Source: an uncultured Clostridia bacterium
Lineage (GTDB): Bacteria > Bacillota > Clostridia > Christensenellales > Borkfalkiaceae
Direction: 5' to 3'
Assembly (NCBI GenBank): GCA_947629675.1
Contig: CANREM010000011.1
Span: 1-49,095 of the forward strand
DNA: 49,095 nt
The position numbers and the translations under genes are program-made. Under the pieces are notes generated by a model. The model made no database searches, was not told the DNA's origin, and saw only the letters and a list, made by a program, of their open reading frames with translations. The stretch's first letter is position 1, and each line of letters opens with the position of its first letter. Positions 31,931-40,385 of this stretch are shown here, one piece after another.

Positions 31931-34246
31931 TTAATTTTTCTCGTCGTCGGAGCCGAGCAGTTCGGAGATGGATGCACCGAAGGAGCCACCTTCCTTCCAT
32001 TCTCTGTATTCTTCTTCCTCATCCTCGGAAGCCGCGCCGCGGCGGCTCGCCTTCTTCACCTTCACGGGACGGTTCTCTTCCCGTTCGGGACGAGGTTCAT
32101 ACTCGGGGCGGGGCTGAAGAGCCTTGATGGAGAGGGTGATCTTATGCTCTGCGGGGCTGAACGCAAGGATCTGCGCATCCACCTCTTCGCCGATCGTGAG
32201 GACGCTCGTGGGATTCTCCAGCCATTCGTGGGAGATCTGGGAGACATGCACGAGGCCGTCGATGCCCTTTTCGATCTCGACGAACGCGCCGAAGGGAACG
32301 ATGCGGACGACCTTGCCGTGGATGACGTCGCCCACCGCATATTTCTCGGCGGCGAGATCCCAGGGCTGAGGCTGAAGCTGTTTATAACCGATGGAGACCT
32401 TCTTGTTCGTCTCGTCGATCCTGAGGACCTGGAATTCGTAGTGCTTGCCGATCTCGAGAACGTCGGTGACCGACTTCACACCCGTCCAGCTGAGGTCGGA
32501 GATGTGTGCGAGGCAATCGAACCCGTTGACGGAGACGAATGCGCCGAAAGAGGTCACGCGCTCCACTCTGCCCTCGACGACGTCGCCGACATGGATGGAA
32601 GCAAAGAAGCTCTCTTCCTTGGCGGCTTTGGCAGCTTCGCGCTCTGCGCGCTCTGCTTCGAGGACGACGCGCTGGGAAGCGATGATCTCCTTCCTGCGCT
32701 CGGTGCGGATCTCGAGGAGCTTTAAGCGCAACGTCTTGCCCTTGTACTTTTCGAGGTCTGCGACATATCCCATGCGGATCTCGCGGCGGGGAACAAAGAC
32801 GAGGTAGGTGCCAAGCTCTGCGGTGAGGCCGCCCTTGTTGACATCCGTGCAGACGACGGAGAATTCCTTGCCTGCCTTGATGTCCTCGAGCATCGCTTCC
32901 TCTTCCTTGAGCTTTTTCACAAGTTTCTGGGAAAGCTGCGTGGGACGGACGGCGGTGACCATGACTTCGATCTCTTCGCCGGCCTTTGCCTTCTCTTCAT
33001 ATACTTTGCGGTCGTACTCTTCGCAGTCGAGTTCGGCTTTGGGGATGCTGTTCTCGAGTTTTCCCGAACCCGAGACGAAGATCCCTTCATCCGTCGCGGA
33101 GACGATGCGGACCTTGATCACTTGCCCCTTTCTGTACCGCTCTTCGCGGTCGATCTCGGCAAGGACCTTGTCCATCGCGGAGTTGGGCCTTGCGGGCTGT
33201 TCCGCCTGCGTCTCTTCGGCCACGGGCTTTACCTCTTCGGCCTTGGGTGCCTCGACTTCCTTTTCCGGCTCGGCGACGACTTCTTCCTTGACCTCTTCGG
33301 TAGCTTCCTTCACCTCTTCGGTGACCTCTGCCACTTCTTCGGCGACTGCCGTCTCCTCTGCCTCCACTTTGACCTCGTCCGCTTCTGCGGGAACTTCGGT
33401 CTCCAGTACTTCCGCCTTGTTTTCAGCCATCTTGAAAAGAACCTCCCGGGTGACCCAATCGGGAGTACTCGCTCCCGCAATGACGCCTACCCTATCAAAA
33501 AAATTGATTTTTTCATATTCGAACGTATCTGCATCGTGGATGAAGAAAACCTCCTTCCCCTCTGTCGATACGAGTTCGCCGAGACGTTTTGTGTTGCTGC
33601 TCTTTGTCCCGCCGATGACGATGACCGCATCACATGTGCGCGCCAAAAGCACAGCTTCACGTTGCCTACAAGTAGTAGTATAACAAATCGTCGGAAAAAT
33701 CTCAACTGTTTTGAGGCCCACTTTTTGAAGATTTTCCCCTATTTTGCAAAATAATTTCTCCGAAAAGGTGGTTTGAGCTACCAAAACGACCTCTTTTCCC
33801 TGCAAATCGGAGAGATCCTCTTCCTCCGAGGCGACAACGCAGGCCCCTCCCCCCGCCCAACCGACAAGAGATCTCACTTCGGGATGGGAGGCGTCCCCGG
33901 CAATGACGATGCTCTTCCCCGCCGCGGCCATCTTCTCTACGATCTTTTGCGTCCTTGCGACGAAGGGACATGTGCAGTCTACGGTCTCGATGCCGCGCCT
34001 TTGACATTCTTCAAAGACGGAGGGCGGCGCGCCGTGCGAGCGGATGAGAAGCCGTCCGCCTGCGGGGACCTCCCCGACGCTTTGCACCGTCCTGATCCCA
34101 CGCTCTTGGATCTTTTGAACGACAGCCTCGTTGTGGATGAGTTCGCCGAGGACAAAGGTGTTTTCTGCGGGGACGGAGAGTGCGGTCTCGACGGCGCGCT
34201 TGACGCCGCTGCAAAATCCCGCGTGTTTGGAGAGGTATACCTTCAC
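31931..34246 (-). CDS. ispH: IspH fused to ribosomal protein S1
   Basis: A 771-residue two-part protein. Residues 1-279 are HMBPP reductase, the last MEP-pathway step making IPP and DMAPP; iron-sulfur cysteines are Cys12 ('HAGFCSGV'), Cys93 ('CTCPFV') and Cys188 ('TICYTTTC'), and 'GGTKSSNTKRL' is present. A Glu/Ala/Val-rich linker (about 280-365) joins four S1 RNA-binding domains at roughly 371-446, 456-525, 551-622 and 637-709; the tail is acidic. This fusion is known in Clostridia. The start is a GTG overlapping the plsC stop (GTGA). Third gene after the aroH-cmk fusion and the acyltransferase, an order shared by many Firmicutes as cmk-plsC-ispH-rpsA. Confidence 0.95.
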   Translation of the reverse strand: MKVYLSKHAGFCSGVKRAVETALSVPAENTFVLGELIHNEAVVQKIQERGIRTVQSVGEVPAGGRLLIRSHGAPPSVFEECQRRGIETVDCTCPFVARTQKIVEKMAAAGKSIVIAGDASHPEVRSLVGWAGGGACVVASEEEDLSDLQGKEVVLVAQTTFSEKLFCKIGENLQKVGLKTVEIFPTICYTTTCRQREAVLLARTCDAVIVIGGTKSSNTKRLGELVSTEGKEVFFIHDADTFEYEKINFFDRVGVIAGASTPDWVTREVLFKMAENKAEVLETEVPAEADEVKVEAEETAVAEEVAEVTEEVKEATEEVKEEVVAEPEKEVEAPKAEEVKPVAEETQAEQPARPNSAMDKVLAEIDREERYRKGQVIKVRIVSATDEGIFVSGSGKLENSIPKAELDCEEYDRKVYEEKAKAGEEIEVMVTAVRPTQLSQKLVKKLKEEEAMLEDIKAGKEFSVVCTDVNKGGLTAELGTYLVFVPRREIRMGYVADLEKYKGKTLRLKLLEIRTERRKEIIASQRVVLEAERAEREAAKAAKEESFFASIHVGDVVEGRVERVTSFGAFVSVNGFDCLAHISDLSWTGVKSVTDVLEIGKHYEFQVLRIDETNKKVSIGYKQLQPQPWDLAAEKYAVGDVIHGKVVRIVPFGAFVEIEKGIDGLVHVSQISHEWLENPTSVLTIGEEVDAQILAFSPAEHKITLSIKALQPRPEYEPRPEREENRPVKVKKASRRGAASEDEEEEYREWKEGGSFGASISELLGSDDEKN

Positions 34247-35004
34247 TTCTTCCCCTTCTTGCGGCCGGCACGGAAGTCATCGCGAAGTTTATACATATGC
34301 TCGCGGAGTTTTTCGTCAAGGGCATCGTACTCTTCGGGCGTCACCTTACGGTCATAATATTCGGGAAATTCGACGGGATCGCCGAACACGACATGTGTGA
34401 TGTGGAAGGGCTTGGGCGGACGGGTGATGACGAAGGGAATGATGGGTGCCTTCGTCTTGACGGAGAGCATCGCCGCTCCCCCCTGGAAGGGCAGAAATTC
34501 ATCCCCGCCCGTGCGGTTGCGTGTCCCTTCGGGGAACATGCAGAGTTTATCCCCCGCTTTAAGGACGCGTACGGCCTCCATGAGGGCGCGGATATCCGAG
34601 CCGTCCCTTGCGACGCCGATCGCCCCGATGCGCTTTCCCCACTTCCAGAGAATGGGCGCTTCCAGAATCGACTTCTTGCAGATGTAATGGATCCCCTCCC
34701 ATGTCGTCCGGACGGGATAGAAGATGTCGAGCATGTGGTAGTGGTTGCCCACGAAGATGCACGCGCCCTTCTTCATCTTCTTGTTCCCGTGGATGCGGTA
34801 AGGGAAGATGAGCATGTGGAAAAATCCGAGAACGGCATGCAGGAAACTTTCGAACCTGCAGATGTGGCGGCCGTCCTTTTTGACCGTAAACAGACGCGGC
34901 TTCTTGTTGGCGTCCAGGCGTTTTTGTTTGATCTTCGCCTTGCGGGCGGCCCTTTTCTCCGCCCGTGTCGGCTTTTTCTCTTCGGGCACGATGCCGTCTG
35001 CCAT
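34243..35004 (-). CDS. plsC: 1-acyl-sn-glycerol-3-phosphate acyltransferase
   Basis: A 253-residue membrane-associated acyltransferase that makes phosphatidic acid from lysophosphatidic acid. The catalytic HxxxxD is 'NHYHMLD'; 'FPEGTRNR' binds the phosphate. An unusually basic N-terminus (about residues 8-50, many K and R) precedes the hydrophobic segment 'FLHAVLGFFHMLIFPYRI'. It overlaps both neighbours by a few bases (TGATG with cmk, GTGA with ispH), so the three genes are translationally coupled. Confidence 0.92.
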   Translation of the reverse strand: MADGIVPEEKKPTRAEKRAARKAKIKQKRLDANKKPRLFTVKKDGRHICRFESFLHAVLGFFHMLIFPYRIHGNKKMKKGACIFVGNHYHMLDIFYPVRTTWEGIHYICKKSILEAPILWKWGKRIGAIGVARDGSDIRALMEAVRVLKAGDKLCMFPEGTRNRTGGDEFLPFQGGAAMLSVKTKAPIIPFVITRPPKPFHITHVVFGDPVEFPEYYDRKVTPEEYDALDEKLREHMYKLRDDFRAGRKKGKK

Positions 35005-36011
35005 CAGATCTTCTCCTGCATCTTATTTTTGAGGAAGGAGACGACCTCCTCGATCGTCATATCCGAGGTGTCGACGAGCGTCGCATCCTCGGCGAGCTTC
35101 AAGGGAGCGATCTTTCTGCCCATGTCCTGCTCGTCACGGGCGACGATCTCCTCTTTGAGCTTTTCGAAATCCACCTCGATGCCCTTCTTTTTGAGTTCCT
35201 CGAACCGCCTTCTTGCCCGAACTTCGGGGGTGGCCGTGAGATAGAATTTGAAATCTGCGTCGGGAAGGACGAAGGTCCCGATGTCCCGCCCGTCGAGGAC
35301 ACAACTCATCTTATGGGCGATCTGACGTTGTTTTTCGGCGAGGTGCATGCGCACGCTGGGATGTTTGGAGACGGAGGAAGCGGCCATGGAGACGTGCGGA
35401 AGGCGGATCTTTTCGGAGACGTCCTCCCCGTCGAGAAGGGTGACCTGCATCCCGTCTTTGAACTCGACATCTATGGTGGTATCGCGCATCAGATCAACAA
35501 TGGCGGTCTCATCCTCGACGTCAACGCCCGCTTCGAGAACTTTCAGGGCGCATGCCCGATACATCGCCCCCGTGTCGAGATGCAGAATGTTGTAGTCTTT
35601 TGCGAGAAGTTTTGCGACGGTGGACTTCCCGCTCCCCGCAGGGCCGTCGATCGCAACGTTGAAGATACGCGTGAGGTCTTTGCGAAGGACTTTCGCACCG
35701 CGAAGATAGATGTGGCGGGGCATGATGTTCGTCTCCACGAAGATCATGACGCGGATGCAGAGCGGGAGGCCCCCATCGATATCCGGCTCCATTGCGGAAA
35801 AGAGGGAACAGCTCATGTATCCCGCCTCCCGAGCCGCCTTTGCGGGATAATAGGAATGGATATCCGAAGTACTTGAAAAGACGATGCTCACGATCTCATC
35901 TTTGATGAGATGGTTGCAGCTGACGATCTGCTCCAAAAGCTCCTCCACCGCCCGCTTGATCTCATCGGACGTATCTTCGGGTATCGTGGTTGCTCCGCGA
36001 ATGACTACCAT
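35004..36011 (-). CDS. cmk: Chorismate mutase (AroH type) fused to CMP kinase
   Basis: A 335-residue fusion. Residues 1-113 match AroH chorismate mutase (chorismate to prephenate): Arg5 ('IRGATT'), Glu75 ('MEPDIDGG'), Arg87 ('CIRVM') and Tyr102 ('HIYL') correspond to the Bacillus catalytic Arg7, Glu78, Arg90 and Tyr108. Residues 117-335 are a full-length cytidylate kinase with P-loop 'GPAGSGKST' (123-131), 'LDTGAMYRA', 'LDGRDIGT' and 'RRRFEEL'. The linker is only about three residues. AroH normally forms a trimer and Cmk a monomer, so the fused protein may be trimeric. GGGAGAGG precedes the ATG. It heads the operon with plsC and ispH-S1. Both domains look active. Confidence 0.92.
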   Translation of the reverse strand: MVVIRGATTIPEDTSDEIKRAVEELLEQIVSCNHLIKDEIVSIVFSSTSDIHSYYPAKAAREAGYMSCSLFSAMEPDIDGGLPLCIRVMIFVETNIMPRHIYLRGAKVLRKDLTRIFNVAIDGPAGSGKSTVAKLLAKDYNILHLDTGAMYRACALKVLEAGVDVEDETAIVDLMRDTTIDVEFKDGMQVTLLDGEDVSEKIRLPHVSMAASSVSKHPSVRMHLAEKQRQIAHKMSCVLDGRDIGTFVLPDADFKFYLTATPEVRARRRFEELKKKGIEVDFEKLKEEIVARDEQDMGRKIAPLKLAEDATLVDTSDMTIEEVVSFLKNKMQEKI

Positions 36012-36040
36012 ATGCCTCTCCCATGAATGTTATCTTTATG

Positions 36041-36069
36041 ATTATAGCGCACGGGGCGCGAAATGTCAA
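36041..36069 (-). promoter_or_regulatory. Promoter of the aroH-cmk/plsC/ispH-S1 operon
   Basis: On the minus strand TTGACA (36069-36064), 17 bases, TATAAT (36046-36041): a full consensus promoter. The leader of about 28 bases carries GGGAGAGG. Confidence 0.88.
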
Positions 36070-36116
36070 AGTGTAGTGCAAAATTTATGATATTGTTTTT
36101 GCTTGATCCGACAATG

Positions 36117-36135
36117 CTATGTCACGCATAGTACC
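36117..36135 (+). repeat. Dispersed palindromic motif after the flavoprotein gene
   Basis: CTATGTCACGCATAGTACC, 18 bases past the stop of the minus-strand flavoprotein gene. A small hairpin ACCGT/ACGGT (36133-36147) overlaps its end. Most complete copy in the window. Confidence 0.75.
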
Positions 36136-36152
36136 GTGCAAAACGGTGTATA

Positions 36153-37361
36153 TCAAGCCTTTCCCGCCGCGTATCCCGTGGAAAATGCGATCTGGAGGTT
36201 GAATCCGCCCGTATATGCGTCGGCGTCGAGGACTTCCCCCGCAAAGTACAATCCCTTTACCTTCTTGCTCTCCATCGTCTTGGGATCCACTTCGGCAAGC
36301 GTCACGCCGCCCGAAGTTACGACCGCCTCCGAAAATCCACGGAGTGCTTGGGGCTTGATCTTGAATGCCTTCAGGACGGAAAGGAGACGCCGCCTCTCCT
36401 CCTTTGTGAGCGCGTTGGCGCGCTTTTCCATGTCGATCTCCGCCTCTTTGAGGACGAGCGGGATGACGCCCGCGGGCAAAAGACCGCGCATCACGCTCTT
36501 TATTTGCTCGTTGCGCCGATTCTCGAGGTCCTTTATAAGCCGTGCGTCCAATGTCTTTTCGTCGAGTGCGGGTTTGAAGTCGAGAAGAAGCGTTATCTCC
36601 TCCATGGGGATGCGGTTCACCTCGGCGGAGAGCGTCAAAACGAGCGGACCGGAGATGCCGAAATGCGTGAAGAGCAGTTCGCCGAGCTGTGAAAAGATGA
36701 CCTTGCCCCCTCTTTTTGCGGTGAGGACGACGTTCTTGAGGCTCACGCCCTGCGCTGAGGACAGCCCTTCCGTCTCCAATCCGACGAGCGACGGGACGGG
36801 TGTCTGCACAGTGTGCCCTGCCTCTTCGGCAAAGCGATACCCATCTCCCGTCGATCCCGTAGAGGGATAGGAAAGTCCCCCCGTTGCAACGATGACTGCA
36901 TCCGCGGGAAGATACTCATTTTGCGTTACTATGCCACGCACAGTACCATCCAAAATGTCGATTTTCAAGACTTCGGTGTTCAAACGGATATCAACGCCCG
37001 CCGTTTTGCACGCTTTTTCGAGTGTCTTTGTCACATCGCTCGCATGGTCGGATGCGGGAAAGACGCGTCCCCCGCGCTCCGTCTTGAGGGCGAGGCCTTG
37101 TTCCTCCATGAGGCACATGAGATCGTCGGGCGAAAAGCGGTAGATCGCCCCCGTCAGAAACTTTGCTCCGCGGACGATATTTTGCAAAAATTCGTCGGGC
37201 GGGCAGTCATTCGTGAGGTTGCACCGCCCCTTTCCCGTGAGATAGAGCTTCTTTCCGAGTTTTTCGTTTTTCTCGAGGAGGATGGTCTCATTGCCGCTAC
37301 TCGCCGAAGCGTACGCCGCCATGAGGCCCGCCGCTCCCCCGCCGATGATGACTTTGCGCAT
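36153..37361 (-). CDS. HI0933/BaiN-family flavoprotein
   Basis: A 402-residue FAD-dependent oxidoreductase. The dinucleotide-binding motif is 'VIIGGGAAGLMAAYASA'; 'KLGKKLYLTGKGRCNLTN' and 'ATGGLSYPSTGSTGDGYRFAEEAGH' are the family hallmarks, and the C-terminal 'GLYFAGEVLDADAYTGGFNLQIAFSTG' closes the FAD site. The reaction is not established for most members. ATG 37361 with AAGGA upstream is used; the frame's earlier start at 37394 lies in a hairpin. A copy of the dispersed motif lies inside the coding sequence at residues around 140-145. Confidence 0.9.
   Translation of the reverse strand: MRKVIIGGGAAGLMAAYASASSGNETILLEKNEKLGKKLYLTGKGRCNLTNDCPPDEFLQNIVRGAKFLTGAIYRFSPDDLMCLMEEQGLALKTERGGRVFPASDHASDVTKTLEKACKTAGVDIRLNTEVLKIDILDGTVRGIVTQNEYLPADAVIVATGGLSYPSTGSTGDGYRFAEEAGHTVQTPVPSLVGLETEGLSSAQGVSLKNVVLTAKRGGKVIFSQLGELLFTHFGISGPLVLTLSAEVNRIPMEEITLLLDFKPALDEKTLDARLIKDLENRRNEQIKSVMRGLLPAGVIPLVLKEAEIDMEKRANALTKEERRRLLSVLKAFKIKPQALRGFSEAVVTSGGVTLAEVDPKTMESKKVKGLYFAGEVLDADAYTGGFNLQIAFSTGYAAGKA
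36929..36947 (+). repeat. Diverged motif copy inside a coding region
   Basis: CTATGCCACGCACAGTACC, two transitions from the copy at 36117. Similarity continues (CATCCAAAATG here versus CGTGCAAAACG there). In the gene it encodes part of 'GTVRGIVTQ', a variable region of the protein. Confidence 0.55.
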
Positions 37362-37379
37362 AAATATCCTTAAACGGAA

Positions 37380-37400
37380 GCGAGGGCATTGCACCCTCGC
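37380..37400 (-). terminator. Hairpin after oadA (weak terminator or attenuator)
   Basis: GCGAGGG (37380-37386) pairs with CCCTCGC (37394-37400). No clear T-run follows on the minus strand, so read-through into the flavoprotein gene is likely. Confidence 0.5.
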
Positions 37401-37406
37401 CTTGTA

Positions 37407-38825
37407 TTATACGGGATACACTCCCCCTTTTGCGAGGTCGCTGTCCACGCCCTTGTCCCTTGCCTTTCTCCATTTGAAGAAGTTTTCGGCAACTTCGGGG
37501 AAGGAAGCGTAGGAGAGAACGTCCTCTTCCTGCGTGTAGAAGCCCTTCTCCACCACCTCTTGCTTGAGCTTTTCGTATTCGGGTTCGAGATCGTCCGCAG
37601 GGCGATAGGTGATGCGTTTTTCCCCCTTTAAGACTTTCTCAGCTACTTCCTCGTTGATGGGCATGGGCACGCGGCCGTACTTGCCCGCAAAGAGGTCGCG
37701 GGTCTCCTTCGTGACCATCTTATACCGTTCGCCCATGACGACATTCATCACGGCCTGTGTGCCGACGATTTGCGAGGAGGGTGTGACAAGGGGCGGATAG
37801 CCGCAATCCCGTCTGACATTCGGGACTTCGGCCAAAACTTCGGGAAGTTTATCCTCCTTGCCCGCTTTCTTGAGCTGATTCATGAGGTTGGAGAGCATGC
37901 CGCCCGGCACCTGATAGATGAGCGTGTTGACGTCCACCTGCCTTACCTTCGGGTTCAGGGAACCATCTTTTTCGAGTTCGGCCGCGACTTTTTTGAAGTG
38001 GGCGGCGATGGGGATGAGCTTTTCGAGGTCGATGCCCGTGTCGTACTCCGTCCCCTTGAGCGTTGCGACGAGCGATTCCGTCGCGGGCTGGGATGTCCCG
38101 TTCGCGAGGGGCGAGAGCGCGGTATCGACGATGTCTACCCCTGCCTGTATGGCCATTAAATTGACCATATCGCCCGTGCCCGTCGTGTTATGCGTGTGAA
38201 GGTGTAACTTCGTTTCAGGGCGGAGTGCCTTCTTCAAAGCCGTCACAAGCTCGAATGCGTCGAACGGAAGCAGAAGGTTCGCCATATCCTTGATGCAGAT
38301 GTTGTCCGCCCCCATGCTCTCGTACGTCTTTGCGAGGTTCACAAAATATTCTAGGCTGTAAGCTGGGCCTGTCGTGTAGGAGATGGCCGCCTCGCAGACG
38401 CCGCCGACTGGGGTGCCGTACTTTTTGATGGCCCTCATTGAGGCCTCGATGTTGCGCGGATCGTTCAAAGCGTCAAAGACCCTGATGACGCCGATGCCGT
38501 TTTCGAAGCACTTATCGACGAGTTTATCCACGAGGTCGTCCGCATAGTTGCGGTAACCGAGGAGGTTCTGCCCGCGCAGAAGCATCTGGATGGGCGTCTT
38601 TTTGAGATATTTTTTGAGAGTGCGGAGGCGTTCCCACGGGTCCTCATTCAAAAAGCGCATGCAGGTATCGAAGGTCGCGCCGCCCCATCCCTCGAGGGAA
38701 TAGTAGCCGACCTCGTCGAGCTGAGAGAGAACGGGGATCATCTGCTCGGTGCGCATGCGGGTCGCGGCCTGCGACTGGTGTGCATCGCGCAGAATGGTAT
38801 CCATGATCATTACTTTTTTTGCCAT
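37407..38825 (-). CDS. oadA: Oxaloacetate decarboxylase alpha-type carboxyltransferase
   Basis: A 472-residue TIM-barrel carboxyltransferase of the OadA / pyruvate carboxylase / transcarboxylase-5S family, moving CO2 between oxaloacetate and biotin. 'DTILRDAHQSQAATRMRTEQM' is the start of the barrel with the metal-binding Asp; 'CIKDMANLLLPFDAFEL' holds the carbamylated Lys; 'HLHTHNTTGTGDM' holds the metal His pair. It stops before the biotin domain, which is encoded separately at 40386. Last gene of a five-gene operon. AAGGG precedes the ATG. Confidence 0.94.
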   Translation of the reverse strand: MAKKVMIMDTILRDAHQSQAATRMRTEQMIPVLSQLDEVGYYSLEGWGGATFDTCMRFLNEDPWERLRTLKKYLKKTPIQMLLRGQNLLGYRNYADDLVDKLVDKCFENGIGVIRVFDALNDPRNIEASMRAIKKYGTPVGGVCEAAISYTTGPAYSLEYFVNLAKTYESMGADNICIKDMANLLLPFDAFELVTALKKALRPETKLHLHTHNTTGTGDMVNLMAIQAGVDIVDTALSPLANGTSQPATESLVATLKGTEYDTGIDLEKLIPIAAHFKKVAAELEKDGSLNPKVRQVDVNTLIYQVPGGMLSNLMNQLKKAGKEDKLPEVLAEVPNVRRDCGYPPLVTPSSQIVGTQAVMNVVMGERYKMVTKETRDLFAGKYGRVPMPINEEVAEKVLKGEKRITYRPADDLEPEYEKLKQEVVEKGFYTQEEDVLSYASFPEVAENFFKWRKARDKGVDSDLAKGGVYPV

Positions 38826-38879
38826 GATAGTTTCCCTTATGAGATATTCCGTTTTAGACGGGCAGAGATGTCAAAATTT

Positions 38880-40373
38880 TCAGCCGAAGCATGCGAGGAG
38901 CATACCTGCGGCGAGTGCAGAGCCGATGACGCCCGCGACATTGGGGCCCATTGCGTGCATGAGAAGATGGTTGGAGGGATCCGTCTCCCTTCCGACTTCC
39001 TCGGAGATGCGTGCCGCCATGGGCACGGCCGAGACGCCCGCGGAACCGATGAGTGGATTTATTTTCCCCTTCGTCACCTTGCACATGACCTTTGCCGTGA
39101 GAATGCCGCCGATCGTCCCGCAGTAGAAGGCGAAGATGCCGATCGCGAGGATGCCAAGCGTCGTGGGTGCGAGGAAGATGCTTCCCTTTGCCTTGCAGCC
39201 GACGGCAATGCCGAGGAAGATGGTGATGGTGTTGATGAGGCCGTTCTGCGCCTGCGAGGAGAGCCGCTCGACGACGCCCGATTCGCGGAAGAGATTCCCG
39301 AGCATGAGCATGCCGAGGAGCGGAATGGCGTCGGGAAGAAGTAGTCCCACGACCAAAGTCACGACGATCGGGAAGATGATCTTCTCCACTTTCGAGACTT
39401 GGCGCAAGGGCTTCATGCGGATCATGCGCTCCTTCTTCGTCGTGAGCAGCCGCATGATGGGCTTTTGTATGGCGGGGATCAGGGCCATGTAGGAATAGGC
39501 CGCGATGGCGATGGTCGGGATCAAATTTTCGGCGAGCATCTTGGAGACATAGATGGCGGTGGGTCCGTCCGCGCCGCCGATGATGGCGATGGCCGCCGCT
39601 TCCGATCCCGTAAAGCCGATGAGGATCGCGCCGAAGAGGGCGACGAAGATGCCGAGCTGGGCACCCGCGCCGATGAGCATGCTCTTCGGGTTTGCGATGA
39701 GCGGGCCGAAGTCGGTCATCGCGCCGATGCCGAGGAAGATGAGCGGCGGGTAGATGACCTTATCCACGCCGTAGTAGAGATACCATAGAAGCCCTCTCTC
39801 TGTCACCGCTTCGTACGCCTCGCTGATAATAACGGAGCTACTTGTAAAAGTCGTGACACCGTTTGCAACCGTGCCTTGAATATAGCCGGTGAGCGAATAG
39901 AAGGAAGTAAAATCAGCATACGACATCTGCGAGAGGATGCCGTTTTGCAAATTTTCGAAACTTCCGTAAAAGTTTACCATGCTCGTGACGATAGTGTCAT
40001 TCCCGATGACCGTCTCGATGTTTTGCAAAAATCCATCTCGGAGATAGATGAGTTCGCCTGCGGCGTTTTGGTAAACGCCCACAAATTCCTTTGCGCCGTC
40101 TTGGGTGACGCCGAGGGTATAGCCGAGATCAGGGGTCGTGTATTTCCCCCAGAGGACGCTCTCCGCACCGGGAAGGTTGATGAGGAACATCCCGAATGCA
40201 ATGGGAAGAAGAAGCATGGGTTCATACTTTTTCACGATCGCGAGGAAAAAAAGTACGAAGGAGATCGCGAGCATGACCCAATTCTGCCAATGCCCTCCCT
40301 GCGAAAGCCCCATCGATCCCCACAGATTGGAGAAGATATCACCCACGTTGAGTGCGATCAAACTGCTTTGCAT
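38880..40373 (-). CDS. oadB: Sodium-pumping decarboxylase beta subunit with a large insertion
   Basis: A 497-residue membrane subunit that decarboxylates carboxybiotin and exports sodium ions. The conserved core is clear: 'YPPLIFLGIGAMTDFGPLIANP' with the essential Asp, 'IGGADGPTAIYV' and 'MHAMGPNVAGVIGSALAAG'. Usual OadB/MmdB proteins are about 375-430 residues; here some 120 residues (about 72-193) are inserted between 'INLPGA' and 'GLLWYLYYG'. The insert is polar, with many N, T, S and Y, and no membrane span, so it likely forms a domain outside or inside the membrane at that loop. Start ATG 40373 with GGAGAGGGG upstream. Confidence 0.92.
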   Translation of the reverse strand: MQSSLIALNVGDIFSNLWGSMGLSQGGHWQNWVMLAISFVLFFLAIVKKYEPMLLLPIAFGMFLINLPGAESVLWGKYTTPDLGYTLGVTQDGAKEFVGVYQNAAGELIYLRDGFLQNIETVIGNDTIVTSMVNFYGSFENLQNGILSQMSYADFTSFYSLTGYIQGTVANGVTTFTSSSVIISEAYEAVTERGLLWYLYYGVDKVIYPPLIFLGIGAMTDFGPLIANPKSMLIGAGAQLGIFVALFGAILIGFTGSEAAAIAIIGGADGPTAIYVSKMLAENLIPTIAIAAYSYMALIPAIQKPIMRLLTTKKERMIRMKPLRQVSKVEKIIFPIVVTLVVGLLLPDAIPLLGMLMLGNLFRESGVVERLSSQAQNGLINTITIFLGIAVGCKAKGSIFLAPTTLGILAIGIFAFYCGTIGGILTAKVMCKVTKGKINPLIGSAGVSAVPMAARISEEVGRETDPSNHLLMHAMGPNVAGVIGSALAAGMLLACFG

Positions 40374-40385
40374 ACCCCTCTCCAA

